A DNA stretch of 64,000 bases from a virus. The stretch's first letter is position 1. Each line of letters starts with the position of its first letter. Both the position numbers and the translations under genes were made by a program. This document shows, in pieces, positions 20,332 through 28,170 of the stretch. The DNA lies in the IMG/VR virus record IMGVR_UViG_3300003323_000567, positions 1-64,000 of that record. One strand, given 5' to 3'. The notes under the pieces were generated by a model. The model was not told the origin of the DNA. It did not search any database and saw only the letters and a list, made by a program, of their open reading frames with translations.

Positions 20332-21000
20332 ATGAACCGCTGGGATATCATTAATCTCTTCATAGAAAAGAACAACTACAAGTCCTATCTCGAGATAGGT
20401 TATTACAAGGGCTGGTCTTTTGATCAAATCTTTTGTGAGAAAAAGCTGGCAGTAGATCCAAATCCATGCAAAAATAGCTGGCAGGAGACTTACCCATACG
20501 GAGTATCTTTCGAAGATTCAGGTCTAATTTACAAACAGACATCTGATGACTTCTTCAACCTATGGAGAGGGAGCAAATGGGATATTGTCTTCATTGATGG
20601 ACTTCACGAAGCCAAGCAAGTCGAAAAGGATATAATGAATTCCCTCAATCACCTATCCCCTGGGGGGACTATAGTTCTTCATGATTGTAATCCCCCAGAA
20701 TATCTACACACAACTACTGGAATTAATGGATGCTGGACAGGAGATGCTTACAAAGCATGGGTTAAGTTTAGATATGAACATCCTGAATATATTACATATA
20801 CTGTAGATACTGATTGGGGAGTAGGAGTTATAGAAACCCCTTATGAGATCTATAGTAATGATGGAGTAGGGAAGTTAACTAAGATTCTTGATTGGCAGGA
20901 ATTTGATAAAGAAAGAAAGGAATTACTAAATCTTATCCCAGTAGAAGAATTTAAAACCAAAATGAATGAAAGAACTACAGATAATTACAGCACAACCTAA
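20332..21000 (+). CDS. Class I SAM-dependent methyltransferase
   Basis: This 222-residue protein has the SAM-binding start YLEIGYYKGWS near residues 20-30, the acidic ribose contact AVDPNP near 41, the WDIVFIDGLHE strand near 84-94 and PGGTIVLHD near 108. It matches the Methyltransf_24 type often found with glycosyltransferases. Its place between two glycosyltransferases suggests it methylates a sugar or a glycosylated protein. It starts 2 nt after the preceding TAA and overlaps the next gene by 35 nt. Confidence 0.75.
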   Translation: MNRWDIINLFIEKNNYKSYLEIGYYKGWSFDQIFCEKKLAVDPNPCKNSWQETYPYGVSFEDSGLIYKQTSDDFFNLWRGSKWDIVFIDGLHEAKQVEKDIMNSLNHLSPGGTIVLHDCNPPEYLHTTTGINGCWTGDAYKAWVKFRYEHPEYITYTVDTDWGVGVIETPYEIYSNDGVGKLTKILDWQEFDKERKELLNLIPVEEFKTKMNERTTDNYSTT

Positions 21001-22033
21001 TGATCTTTACTTCAACTGGCAATTGAGGGTTCAGCTCCACAATTTAAGAAAATATGGTCTGTCAGACAAATATACAGCATTAGTCTGGAAACACAATGAT
21101 AGAGCAAATAAAGAGACTTTTGAGAATCAGTGGAACCAATTACAGAAAGATTATCCAGAAGCTAAAATAGTGTTTTACGAAGATCCCTCAGGGGAGTTGC
21201 TAAGGATAATCAGAATGATGAAGTACATCCCTCTGTTAAGGCCATGGCTGTTAAATAAGTACTTTACGGACCATCCTGAGCTAAAAGATAAGGCTATTTT
21301 GTATATAGACTCTGATGTGGTGTTTACCAAAAAGCCTGATTTCTCTAAATTACTAGATCCATATGTCTGTTATCTAAGTGATACTAAGAGCTACATAGCA
21401 GCTTCTTATTTTGATAGTAAGGTAAAGGATGTGTTGCCAGATAAACTAGAGGCATATAAGCAAGTAGACGTGCTGGATGAGCTAATGAAGGAATTTGGTT
21501 TGAGTAGGAAAGATGCAGAGTTTAATGAAAATGGTTCAGGTGGAGCTCAATATCTATTGAAGAATATAGATGCCCACTTCTGGCAGGATGTCTTTCAAGG
21601 ATGTATCAAAGTTCTGTTAAATCTTAGATCTGTGAACAGGAGATTCTTTGAGAACGAAGATAAAGGTTTCCAATCCTGGTGTGCTGATATGTGGTCCATA
21701 TTATTCAATCTGTGGAAATTGGATTATCCCACTGCCTGCCCTAGGGAAATGGATTTCTGCTGGGCTACAGATCCAATAGGAAAGTGGGATCAAGTTCAGA
21801 TCTACCATGATGCTGGAGCCCATACAAGAGAAATAAGACCTGGACACAGGTTATTTTTGAAGAGAAGTTCTGAATATATAAATAATGAAAGAATGCCTTT
21901 TGAAGATGATCTATCCTTTGTATCTCCTGAATACTGCTCAAGAAATTATGTGAGAGAAATTGAAGAAGCATGTGGAAAAGCAGCATGGGGAGAAGGAAGG
22001 AAGACCTTTTTAAACCCTTTAGTCACTGATTAA
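20966..22033 (+). CDS. Glycosyltransferase, possibly of the peptidyl O-glycosyltransferase kind
   Basis: This 355-residue enzyme has an N-terminal FNWQLRVQLHNLRKYG segment and a metal motif, ILYIDSDVVF, near residue 115. Late in the protein, CWATDP and IYHDAG fit a GT-A enzyme of the group including hydroxyproline and peptidyl-serine O-glycosyltransferases, though this finer assignment is tentative. It closes the glycosylation block, 32 nt before the second poly-Thr protein. If the finer assignment holds, the nearby Thr tails are natural acceptor candidates. Confidence 0.65.
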   Translation: MKELQIITAQPNDLYFNWQLRVQLHNLRKYGLSDKYTALVWKHNDRANKETFENQWNQLQKDYPEAKIVFYEDPSGELLRIIRMMKYIPLLRPWLLNKYFTDHPELKDKAILYIDSDVVFTKKPDFSKLLDPYVCYLSDTKSYIAASYFDSKVKDVLPDKLEAYKQVDVLDELMKEFGLSRKDAEFNENGSGGAQYLLKNIDAHFWQDVFQGCIKVLLNLRSVNRRFFENEDKGFQSWCADMWSILFNLWKLDYPTACPREMDFCWATDPIGKWDQVQIYHDAGAHTREIRPGHRLFLKRSSEYINNERMPFEDDLSFVSPEYCSRNYVREIEEACGKAAWGEGRKTFLNPLVTD

Positions 22034-22065
22034 TCAAATCCAATAACCATTTAAACTTTACCAAC

Positions 22066-22572
22066 ATGGCAAAGCGAAACCCTAACCTAAGGGCTTTTGT
22101 CAAATTCGACAAATTTGGACAGGTGGTGCCCGGTTCACTAATTCTAAGATATTCTCCTCCTGAAAGTGGCAGAAGCTACTTCTGGAAAGAAATAACAAAC
22201 GATGAGTGTTGTGCTCTACCAATGTCAAATTATGCATTTTTAGCACCAGACGGGAATGATGAATTCACAATCACAGTCGATGGGGCAACTATAGTAGATA
22301 GTTTCACAAGTATCTCAGGAACTTTTGCTGCAGGATCTGGACAAGTGGTGGTAGCCACTATTGTAGGAGAAGATCCTACTAAGACTCTTCTAGTTGTTGA
22401 TGACACTACAGGAGTTATCCTGTCAAATCAGACAGGTACAACAGGTACATTGACATATACTTTCACTGCTAGTGGCGATGTATATACAATTATAGCTCAC
22501 GCAGGACCAACTACAACCACAACTACTACAACAACAACAACCAGCACAACAACTACCACAACTACTACTTAA
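22066..22572 (+). CDS. Surface-type protein with C-terminal Thr11-Ser-Thr8 tail
   Basis: This 168-residue protein has an N-terminal block with VVPGSLILRYSPPESG and CC near residue 48, a pattern seen in small virion-associated proteins of Bacteroidetes phages. A beta-sandwich-like Gly/Thr/Val-rich middle follows, then Thr11-Ser-Thr8 to the stop. The last nine residues equal those of the 92-residue protein upstream. Mixed ACN codons argue for selection at the protein level. A strong terminator hairpin follows at once, so it ends the glycosylation operon. I infer a decorated, glycosylated virion protein. Confidence 0.6.
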   Translation: MAKRNPNLRAFVKFDKFGQVVPGSLILRYSPPESGRSYFWKEITNDECCALPMSNYAFLAPDGNDEFTITVDGATIVDSFTSISGTFAAGSGQVVVATIVGEDPTKTLLVVDDTTGVILSNQTGTTGTLTYTFTASGDVYTIIAHAGPTTTTTTTTTTTSTTTTTTTT

Positions 22573-22579
22573 TGACACT

Positions 22580-22605
22580 ATTAGGGGAGCCGTAACTCCC
22601 CTAAT
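22580..22605 (+). terminator. Hairpin terminator after the poly-Thr protein
   Basis: A perfect 10-bp stem (ATTAGGGGAG with its complement) and a 6-nt loop are followed by a short T-containing tail. It sits 8 nt after the stop of the poly-Thr gene and separates the glycosylation genes from the lysis genes. Confidence 0.75.
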
Positions 22606-22628
22606 CTTGTTAACTCAAAAACTTAAAA

Positions 22629-22814
22629 ATGATGTCTCAAGAAATAGACAAAATTTTCAGTGCTGTTCTGTGGCCCGTAACACTATTATTAAACATGGTC
22701 GCAAGCCTACCCCCATTTGGAGTTGTGTTAAGCTCAATCGTATCAATACTAGCAATCATTCACTATGGTATAGTTATAGTGAAAGCATTAAGAGGAAAGA
22801 AAGAAAAAGAATGA
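22629..22814 (+). CDS. Small membrane protein, holin-like
   Basis: This 61-residue protein has two hydrophobic segments (about residues 10-28 and 32-50) and a Lys/Glu-rich tail. A longer open frame (22607-23290) overlaps it, but this frame gives a credible membrane protein. Its TGA overlaps the ATG of the spanin-like gene (ATGA). Topology and neighbour make it a lysis-cassette candidate. Confidence 0.55.
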   Translation: MMSQEIDKIFSAVLWPVTLLLNMVASLPPFGVVLSSIVSILAIIHYGIVIVKALRGKKEKE

Positions 22815-23290
22815 GAAGAATAATAACAGGGGTTTTACTACTGCTTCTTGCATCCTGTGTTACTCAGAAAAGATGCCTGCAGAAGTTCCCTCCACAAATC
22901 GTCACAAAGGACAGTATTATTACAAAGGACACTACACTATATGTCGTTCTTCGGGATACTATTCCGGGAGACAGTATTGTTTTGCATGATAGTATTCCAT
23001 GTCCAGAGGTTCAATACCATAAGGAAGTTAAATCTCCCTCGGGGAGGACTACTGCTAGGGTCGATATAAACAAGGGCAAATTGATTGTTGACTGCAAAGT
23101 AGATAGTCTGAACAGAGTAATAGATAGCTTAAAGGTTAAAATCAAAGCCACAGAAACCTATCACTCTGAAGTAAAGATAGTAGAGAAGCCTGTTATAAAG
23201 AACAAAACACCTATATGGGCATGGGTAATGCTCGGGGCCCTAGCCTTATACTTTCTCATTCCAATTGTTGTCAAAGCACTAAAGAAGTAA
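22811..23290 (+). CDS. Unimolecular spanin-like lipoprotein
   Basis: Starting at the ATG that overlaps the preceding TGA, this 159-residue protein has a lipoprotein signal with lipobox LLLASC at about residues 11-16, a long polar and coiled middle, and one C-terminal transmembrane helix (about residues 138-155) ending in Lys. An outer-membrane lipid anchor plus an inner-membrane helix on one chain is the layout of u-spanins, which fuse the two membranes in the last step of lysis. It follows a holin-like gene directly. Confidence 0.7.
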   Translation: MRRIITGVLLLLLASCVTQKRCLQKFPPQIVTKDSIITKDTTLYVVLRDTIPGDSIVLHDSIPCPEVQYHKEVKSPSGRTTARVDINKGKLIVDCKVDSLNRVIDSLKVKIKATETYHSEVKIVEKPVIKNKTPIWAWVMLGALALYFLIPIVVKALKK

Positions 23291-23291
23291 T

Positions 23292-23690
23292 ATGGCAAGC
23301 TATTTACCCCCTAAGGGAATAGGGATGACTCCTGATAGAGCAATGCAAATGTTGTTCTATTTTCATGACTGGGCACATTTCAAGCATCTACAAACAACAT
23401 CTTTTGCAGAGCATAAAGCCCTGGATAAGTTGTACAAGGGACTCGTAGATTTCAAAGATGAGATTGCAGAGCTTCTCCTTGGCTATATACAGCCCAAAAG
23501 ATTCACTGACTCACCGAAGATACCAGTTGATAAGAATGCAGATCACACAAAACTACTTGATGAGCTTTGCAAGTTTGCAGATGAGCTCTATGAGTATGGA
23601 GAACAAACAAAGTGGTGGGCCTTATCTAACAAAGCAGCTGATTTGAGTGGACTTGGGTACAAAGTAAAATATTTACTAACTTTGTCCTAA
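23292..23690 (+). CDS. Conserved phage protein, helical (DUF5856-like)
   Basis: This 132-residue, almost all-helical protein carries FYFHDWAHFKHLQT and SFAEHKALDKLY, giving a row of His/Glu residues that recalls ferritin-like helical bundles. I believe it belongs to a family seen in crAss-like phages (DUF5856 type) but cannot verify this. It begins one base after the spanin stop and shares its stop (TAATG) with the next gene. Function unknown. Confidence 0.5.
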   Translation: MASYLPPKGIGMTPDRAMQMLFYFHDWAHFKHLQTTSFAEHKALDKLYKGLVDFKDEIAELLLGYIQPKRFTDSPKIPVDKNADHTKLLDELCKFADELYEYGEQTKWWALSNKAADLSGLGYKVKYLLTLS

Positions 23691-23971
23691 TGCAAGTTCA
23701 AAAACTTAACTTTCCATCAGTAATACCTGATAATGAATCCACTTACTTAAACTATCTTACTGGACTTATAGAGTCAGTGGATTATGATTCTGACATCATG
23801 ATATATAGGAAGGAGGATGGAATCATGATGAGAATTTGTCCTTCAACCCATCAGACCTTTCTGACAATCCTTGATATTGTAAAGAAATTTCATACCATGC
23901 TGGGAATCCATGTTGAGTTTTCCAAGAGCATGAAAGCAGGTAACAACATAACATATACAATAAATTTCTAA
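23690..23971 (+). CDS. Small conserved protein of unknown function
   Basis: This 93-residue soluble mixed alpha/beta protein has no motif I recognise. It is coupled to its neighbour (TAATG junction) and belongs to a run of four small genes at the end of the rightward transcript. Similar runs of short genes near the lysis block occur in crAss-like phages. Confidence 0.55.
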   Translation: MQVQKLNFPSVIPDNESTYLNYLTGLIESVDYDSDIMIYRKEDGIMMRICPSTHQTFLTILDIVKKFHTMLGIHVEFSKSMKAGNNITYTINF

Positions 23972-23976
23972 AAACC

Positions 23977-24288
23977 ATGGCAAAAGTAACAGCAATGCAG
24001 GCTTCCAAGAAGCCTAGCTTTAGTCCAAATGTAAATTACAAATGGGAACCAACTGATGTATTTGAAGTGACAGGTCAGCAATTGGCATCCCTGTATCATT
24101 GTCTAACCAGGGAGGTAAATGACCCTTCAGGTTCAAGTATAGCTCTGAAATATGAAGCTTTCAACACTATAATGGACATATTCAAAAGGGGGGTAGAGCA
24201 AGGCGTGATTGTAGAAATGGATGCTCCCTTAAGTGGAGAAGATGTTCATGATCTCAGTGAGAATGTAAACAAGTTGTTCAAATCCTAA
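23977..24288 (+). CDS. Small conserved protein of unknown function
   Basis: This 103-residue protein has a Lys/Ser-rich disordered head, a helical body and an acidic stretch near the end (SGEDVHDLSENV). It starts 5 nt after the previous stop in an A-rich gap without Shine-Dalgarno signal. No family recognised. Confidence 0.55.
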   Translation: MAKVTAMQASKKPSFSPNVNYKWEPTDVFEVTGQQLASLYHCLTREVNDPSGSSIALKYEAFNTIMDIFKRGVEQGVIVEMDAPLSGEDVHDLSENVNKLFKS

Positions 24289-24298
24289 AACAAAGTTG

Positions 24299-24430
24299 AT
24301 GGCAAAAAAGTCTAAGAAAATGTCTGCTACACCAGTTCCCCCTAAGGGAGCTAGAAAACAGGGTACTGGGACAGGGCAGAGCCCCATGGGCTATAATACA
24401 GCTAGTGGATCTAAGAAGGGAAAGAAATAA
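24299..24430 (+). CDS. Very small basic protein
   Basis: A 43-residue frame begins MAKKSKK and ends GSKKGKK, with a Gly/Pro/Ser-rich middle. It starts 10 nt after the preceding stop, has no long competing frame, and ends immediately before the convergent terminator, as the last gene of the rightward arm. Such short Lys-rich peptides are typical nucleic-acid-binding or head-associated proteins, but no function can be assigned. Confidence 0.5.
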   Translation: MAKKSKKMSATPVPPKGARKQGTGTGQSPMGYNTASGSKKGKK

Positions 24431-24460
24431 AAAAGGGGGCTTATACCCCCTTTCTTCTTT
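24431..24460. terminator. Bidirectional terminator at the convergence of the two arms
   Basis: An 8-bp stem (AAAGGGGG with CCCCCTTT) and a short loop carry an A-run on the left and a T-rich run on the right, so it can act on either strand. It lies between the last plus-strand gene and the stop of the first minus-strand gene. Confidence 0.8.
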
Positions 24461-24817
24461 TTAGGTCAATTTGTGTCCCACGATACTCATCAATCTCTCT
24501 GCATCTTCCCTCTTTAGAGGAATCTGAGAAGCGAACCATGCTCTTTCTTTCACTCGATCTATTCTCTTCAGCTTTCCTCCTGCAAAGATTGGCTTCTCCA
24601 CGAAATCTGCCTGTTCGTGCCCATCATCTAAAAGGATGGTAAACTCATCAGGATTAGTCCAGTGACCTCTCACAACTTTGTCAATGTTAAAACAGTCCCA
24701 ATACGTTTCTACGACTTCTTGCTCCACAAAATCTGCTCCTGGTTTGTCATCAAGGTTCTCAATTGGAACCTTTACTTTTCTTTTTACTTCTCGTTGATAA
24801 AAAAACAGATTAGACAT
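24461..24817 (-). CDS. Conserved small protein of unknown function
   Basis: This 118-residue, beta-rich and charged protein includes VETYWDCFNIDKVVRGHW and a Lys/Arg-rich second half. It is the last gene of the leftward transcript, 4 nt downstream of the Acb2-like gene, and may share its accessory or counter-defence role. No family is recognised. Confidence 0.5.
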   Translation of the reverse strand: MSNLFFYQREVKRKVKVPIENLDDKPGADFVEQEVVETYWDCFNIDKVVRGHWTNPDEFTILLDDGHEQADFVEKPIFAGGKLKRIDRVKERAWFASQIPLKREDAERLMSIVGHKLT

Positions 24818-24821
24818 AATT

Positions 24822-25214
24822 TTAATATTGCCAGGTTATTGCTTTTACTGCCCACATTTGACTGGCTTGGGCATCGGTGATAGCTACTGAGTACATTCTC
24901 TTCTTTTCTGATCCTTCTGCTGTAGTCCTCATAGTATCCAAGAGGTCAATCAGATCTGCATATTTCTTCTTTACAAGCTCTACCTCAGGGTTCCCCCCTG
25001 GGTTGAATGTTAGACCTACAGCTTTCTGACCGAAGGTTAAAGGATGATTCTGTGCTTGCAATGTTGCAACATCTGCCATATTTAGTTTGAATTGTTTACA
25101 TATATCTCGCTCCATGAATTCATACATCTTATCCCATAACCATTGTCGATGTTCCTTATCCCCATGAGCTATCTCATCATAGAGGGCAATGAGAATCTTT
25201 TGAATGTTATCCAT
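24822..25214 (-). CDS. Acb2/Tad1-like cyclic-nucleotide sponge domain protein (putative anti-CBASS)
   Basis: The first ATG is at 25214; the frame extends two codons upstream to TTG. In the 130-residue product, residues about 66-130 carry the hairpin-domain signature GLTFNPGGNPEV, then KKYADLIDLLD, a Gly-Ser turn, and the block SVAITDAQASQMWAVKAITW. This corresponds closely to the Acb2 (Vs.4-like) pattern of a helical hairpin ending in AITxxxxAxMWAVKA. Acb2 proteins sequester cyclic di- and trinucleotides and so block CBASS and related defences. The 60-residue N-terminal extension is extra. Activity is inferred from the family. Confidence 0.72.
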   Translation of the reverse strand: MDNIQKILIALYDEIAHGDKEHRQWLWDKMYEFMERDICKQFKLNMADVATLQAQNHPLTFGQKAVGLTFNPGGNPEVELVKKKYADLIDLLDTMRTTAEGSEKKRMYSVAITDAQASQMWAVKAITWQY

Positions 25215-25231
25215 ATGCAAATATATGACTT

Positions 25232-25579
25232 TTAGATCAAACCAAACCTTTCCTTAGCCTTTTCTATAGCCTTCCTATGAACTTCTGTAGGATGCCCATC
25301 AGTTTTAAGAGAATGGCATGTGAGACAGCATAAGAAGATATTATCTTTTTCGAATGCCAGATCCGGCCTCTTGCTTTTTTCTATCAAATGATCAAAATAA
25401 TAGCTTCTGGCAGGCTCATAGAGCTTCTTCCCACATGACTCACACTTCCTATTTGCCTCTGAGGTAGCCCCCCATATATCTGCAAAGAAATTAAACTCAT
25501 CAACTATCCTTTTCATGTCCCTGCCTTTAGCTTTCCTGGATAGCTTTGCCTTTCCTCTTTTAAGTGGCGTTCGCTTCAT
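25232..25579 (-). CDS. HNH-type endonuclease or recombination nuclease (NinG-like)
   Basis: This 115-residue basic protein has two Cys pairs (CESCGKKL, CCLTCHSLK) around DHLIEK, the zinc-supported HNH fold, and a very basic N-terminus. Overlap with the recA stop by 20 nt suggests a recombination role, as for small HNH proteins of the NinG/Rap kind, rather than a free-standing homing enzyme. Confidence 0.65.
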   Translation of the reverse strand: MKRTPLKRGKAKLSRKAKGRDMKRIVDEFNFFADIWGATSEANRKCESCGKKLYEPARSYYFDHLIEKSKRPDLAFEKDNIFLCCLTCHSLKTDGHPTEVHRKAIEKAKERFGLI

Positions 25580-26561
25580 TGATTTTCAGAATTAATTGAT
25601 TTTCAATCTCTTGAGCTAATTCAGGGGTTCCTTCTAATATCTCCCTTAATTTGTCTTCCCCTTGGGCCTTGACAAGCCTATCTCCTTCTCCATAACTGTA
25701 CCAAGCTCCTCCTTTCTTCAAGATCTCGTGTTCTACAGCCAGATCTATCACTTCTCCTAATCTATCAATCCCTTTCCCAAAAAGTATCCTGAACTCTGCT
25801 TCCCCAAAGGGCGGTGCTAACTTGTTTTTCACAATCTTGCACCTGGTCTTATTTGCAACTGCCTCTCCATCAATCCTTTCTACACTTTTCCTTACTTCTA
25901 TTCTCATATGAGCATAGAACTTCAGAGCATTACCACCATTAGTAGTCTCAGGAGATCCAAACATCACACCGATCTTCTCCCTGAACTGGGATATGAAGAT
26001 CACCAGGCAATTTCCTACTGCAGCAGCATTCATGATCTTAGGTACTGCCATACTCATCATTCTTGCATGTAAACCTACTGCACTATCTCCCACTTCTCCT
26101 TCCATTACCTTCTTGGGCAACATAGAGGTCTGAGAATCTATAATAGCTACTCCAATCTCACCTGTCTTTATCAACCTTTCAGCTATGTTATAGCACTTCT
26201 CCCCACCCCCTTCATCTGCTTGGAAAATCATTAGATCGTCCATGTTGATCCCAAGGGAGGTTGCATACTTCTTGTCCAAGCTATGCTCACCATCCAGATA
26301 AAGGCATTTTAGACCCGTTGCCTGTGCATTTGCTACTACTTTCTGAGCTATAGTTGACTTCCCCGAGGATTCCCATCCCATCAACTCTACTATCCTTGCC
26401 CGAGGGAGTCCTCCAATCCCAGTTGCTAAGTCCAATTTAAGTGAACCAGTACTTATTACTTCAACCTTATCAGGTCTGCTTGAGGGAGAGATAATAGTGC
26501 CTTTGCCAAAGTCCTTCTCTAACCTGTCAAGCTCTTTTTGAAGCGGAGTTTTTTCTGCCAT
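25560..26561 (-). CDS. recA: RecA recombinase
   Basis: This 333-residue RecA carries Walker A GWESSGKST at residues 62-70, LYLDGEHSLD near 87, Walker B VAIIDSQT near 137, and ISTGSLKLDLATGIGGLPRARIVEL upstream of Walker A as a recognisable RecA core. In the glutamate-switch region it reads GEHS where bacterial RecA has AEHA. It forms ATP-dependent filaments on ssDNA for strand exchange. An HNH gene follows, and nucleases, primase and polymerase lie on the same strand. A terminator hairpin precedes it, so it may have its own promoter near 26565. Confidence 0.9.
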   Translation of the reverse strand: MAEKTPLQKELDRLEKDFGKGTIISPSSRPDKVEVISTGSLKLDLATGIGGLPRARIVELMGWESSGKSTIAQKVVANAQATGLKCLYLDGEHSLDKKYATSLGINMDDLMIFQADEGGGEKCYNIAERLIKTGEIGVAIIDSQTSMLPKKVMEGEVGDSAVGLHARMMSMAVPKIMNAAAVGNCLVIFISQFREKIGVMFGSPETTNGGNALKFYAHMRIEVRKSVERIDGEAVANKTRCKIVKNKLAPPFGEAEFRILFGKGIDRLGEVIDLAVEHEILKKGGAWYSYGEGDRLVKAQGEDKLREILEGTPELAQEIENQLILKINEANAT

Positions 26562-26585
26562 ATTGCGAATTTACAAAAATAAAAT

Positions 26586-26609
26586 GGCCCTACCATGAAT
26601 AGTAGGGCC
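26586..26609 (-). terminator. Hairpin terminator upstream of recA
   Basis: A perfect 8-bp stem, GGCCCTAC with GTAGGGCC, has a loop of about 8 nt and is followed on the minus strand by a T-rich run. It lies between the 48-residue gene and recA. Confidence 0.7.
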
Positions 26610-26630
26610 CACAAACACAACCTATCATAA

Positions 26631-26777
26631 CTATCTGGGTCTCTCTACTTTATATATGAGCTTTCTCAGCTCCTTCTTTAGAAAGTCCTCTCTATTTTGT
26701 ACCTGTTGTAACTCTTTCATTAGAGAGTCTATTCTGTCATTTTCTTCCTGTGTTAAAGCTGGTTTGTATTCTGGCAT
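26631..26777 (-). CDS. Small coiled-coil protein
   Basis: This 48-residue frame starts MPEYKPALTQEE and is highly charged and helical, with heptad-like Leu/Ile spacing. It ends in TAG, followed by a terminator. There is no overlap with other genes and the upstream 50 nt are AT-rich. Function unknown. Confidence 0.45.
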   Translation of the reverse strand: MPEYKPALTQEENDRIDSLMKELQQVQNREDFLKKELRKLIYKVERPR

Positions 26778-26829
26778 GTTATAAAAATTTAGGTTTCAAA
26801 TATAACCCATAAACCCATAACCAGACAAG

Positions 26830-27213
26830 TTATTTGGAAGATATACATTCATCTCCAACGTTAAAATAAGAGTAGAACATACAGTTACACATAAGATGAC
26901 CAATGTGGTGTTCCTGACTCTCTGGGTCTATTTCCTGCCCGTCAATGAGAGCTGCCAAATGCCTCTGCATACTATCCAAGATCTCCTGCCTGTCTAATCC
27001 TTTTTTCCAATTGTCCCTTGCGTACTTATCAGCACCATACATGAGCACTTTAACCATAGGCTCCAGAGACTTGAAGTGAACCATTGACCACTTTGGCTTC
27101 CCCTGGTTGTACCTGAGGGCCTTCTGATTATGCTCCACAATGGATTTCTGAAGCCGTGTGAGCTCAGGATCTGAGTCATGTTCTTTTTTATACTGTCCTA
27201 ATCCGTAAGACAT
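26830..27213 (-). CDS. Nucleotide diphosphohydrolase-like protein (DUF5664 type, dATP/dGTP)
   Basis: I start at ATG 27213, since upstream codons of this frame lie inside the previous gene. The 127-residue product carries LRYNQGKPKWSMVHF followed by MVKVLMYGADKYARDNWKKG, then RHLAALIDGQEIDPES and HHIGHLMCN. This is the pattern of the phage 'dATP/dGTP diphosphohydrolase' family. Relatives clear competing dNTPs in phages with modified bases or shape the dNTP pool. No other base-modification gene is obvious here, so a pool-adjusting role is more likely. Confidence 0.65.
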   Translation of the reverse strand: MSYGLGQYKKEHDSDPELTRLQKSIVEHNQKALRYNQGKPKWSMVHFKSLEPMVKVLMYGADKYARDNWKKGLDRQEILDSMQRHLAALIDGQEIDPESQEHHIGHLMCNCMFYSYFNVGDECISSK

Positions 27214-27214
27214 A

Positions 27215-27592
27215 TTACAATTGTTTTTCAAGTAATTCAAATGCCTCATGGAATGCTGATACTTCAGCTGTGTGTCTACTTGGAGCAGGAAGTGTATCTG
27301 CCAAACCTTCTTTTCCTTTTTCTTCAACATAATATTGAAAACATCCAGGCATACTACATACTGACACAAAGATTCCAAGGGAATCAAAGATGTCATAAAG
27401 CTTCCTTGGATCCATCTGGATCATCAAGCCCACAAACATCTCTTTTGATTTCTCGGGGTCTTTGGGATCAATGAATTCATCTGTTACACTCTGTAACTCA
27501 GGCTGATTGAAGACCCATTCCTGGATCTTCAGTACAGCCTTTGGATATCTTGCCTTAATTTGTACAAAATCAAGGGTTGGAAATACTGCCAT
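27215..27592 (-). CDS. Phage protein of unknown function
   Basis: Start chosen at ATG 27592 (MAVFPTLDF); an in-frame start 36 nt upstream would overlap the preceding gene. It is about 125 residues, helical, with a Pro-rich NQPE and DPKDPEKSKEM region and no recognisable catalytic motif. It sits one base from the dNTP-hydrolase-like gene and is probably co-transcribed with it. Confidence 0.5.
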   Translation of the reverse strand: MAVFPTLDFVQIKARYPKAVLKIQEWVFNQPELQSVTDEFIDPKDPEKSKEMFVGLMIQMDPRKLYDIFDSLGIFVSVCSMPGCFQYYVEEKGKEGLADTLPAPSRHTAEVSAFHEAFELLEKQL

Positions 27593-27605
27593 ATTAAGAT
27601 TGTTT

Positions 27606-28160
27606 TTAATGAAATAATGATATATCAAGTACTTCTTTGTCCATATCAGGAGAACTCCATAATTCCATATCCTCTGGGATTTTCTCCCCTATCTTCCTCT
27701 CCCAGTAATCCTTTATCTCCTTAGTTCTATTAAAGATATGGTAGTGCAGAGATTTCTTCACTACCTTTCCTCCCTTGGGGAGATCTACAAGGATTTCCAT
27801 TGGAAACTGGGAAACATATTCAGCACTGAACCTGGAGTATTTCCCTTGCAGAAACAATTGATATTCAGGAAGATATCTATTATCTACCTTATACACAACT
27901 ACAACAAATCCTCCTCTGTAATCATAATCCTCCAATATCAAACTTGGTTTCCTATACTCCTCTTCTAAGAATTTCTGGAAAGCTGGTACATCTTCAGGTT
28001 TGAAAAGAAGGTATAATGCCTCCTCATAGTGAACCTCATGTTGTAGATCATCCAGATATGCAGCCACAAAGCCATATGGCAGTAACTCCTGTCTGGTATG
28101 CCCTATACCAGGAAGCAGAAATATGGTTGTACAATTCTTCCTATCTTTTTCTGTTATCAT
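27606..28160 (-). CDS. Phage protein of unknown function
   Basis: This 184-residue mixed alpha/beta protein starts MITEKDRKNCTTIFLLPGIG. The sequence is rich in Tyr and Phe and has a FVVVVYKVDNRYLPEY strand pattern. No motif of a known enzyme is seen. It ends 10 nt after the RecB-like gene begins its own transcript segment and probably belongs to the same operon. Confidence 0.5.
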   Translation of the reverse strand: MITEKDRKNCTTIFLLPGIGHTRQELLPYGFVAAYLDDLQHEVHYEEALYLLFKPEDVPAFQKFLEEEYRKPSLILEDYDYRGGFVVVVYKVDNRYLPEYQLFLQGKYSRFSAEYVSQFPMEILVDLPKGGKVVKKSLHYHIFNRTKEIKDYWERKIGEKIPEDMELWSSPDMDKEVLDISLFH

Positions 28161-28170
28161 TGATTAAGCT

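Noticed and set aside
22607-22810. N-terminal extension of the spanin-like gene
   Set aside because: The extension overlaps a credible membrane-protein gene and lacks a signal sequence, whereas the internal ATG at 22811 places the lipoprotein signal at the N-terminus.
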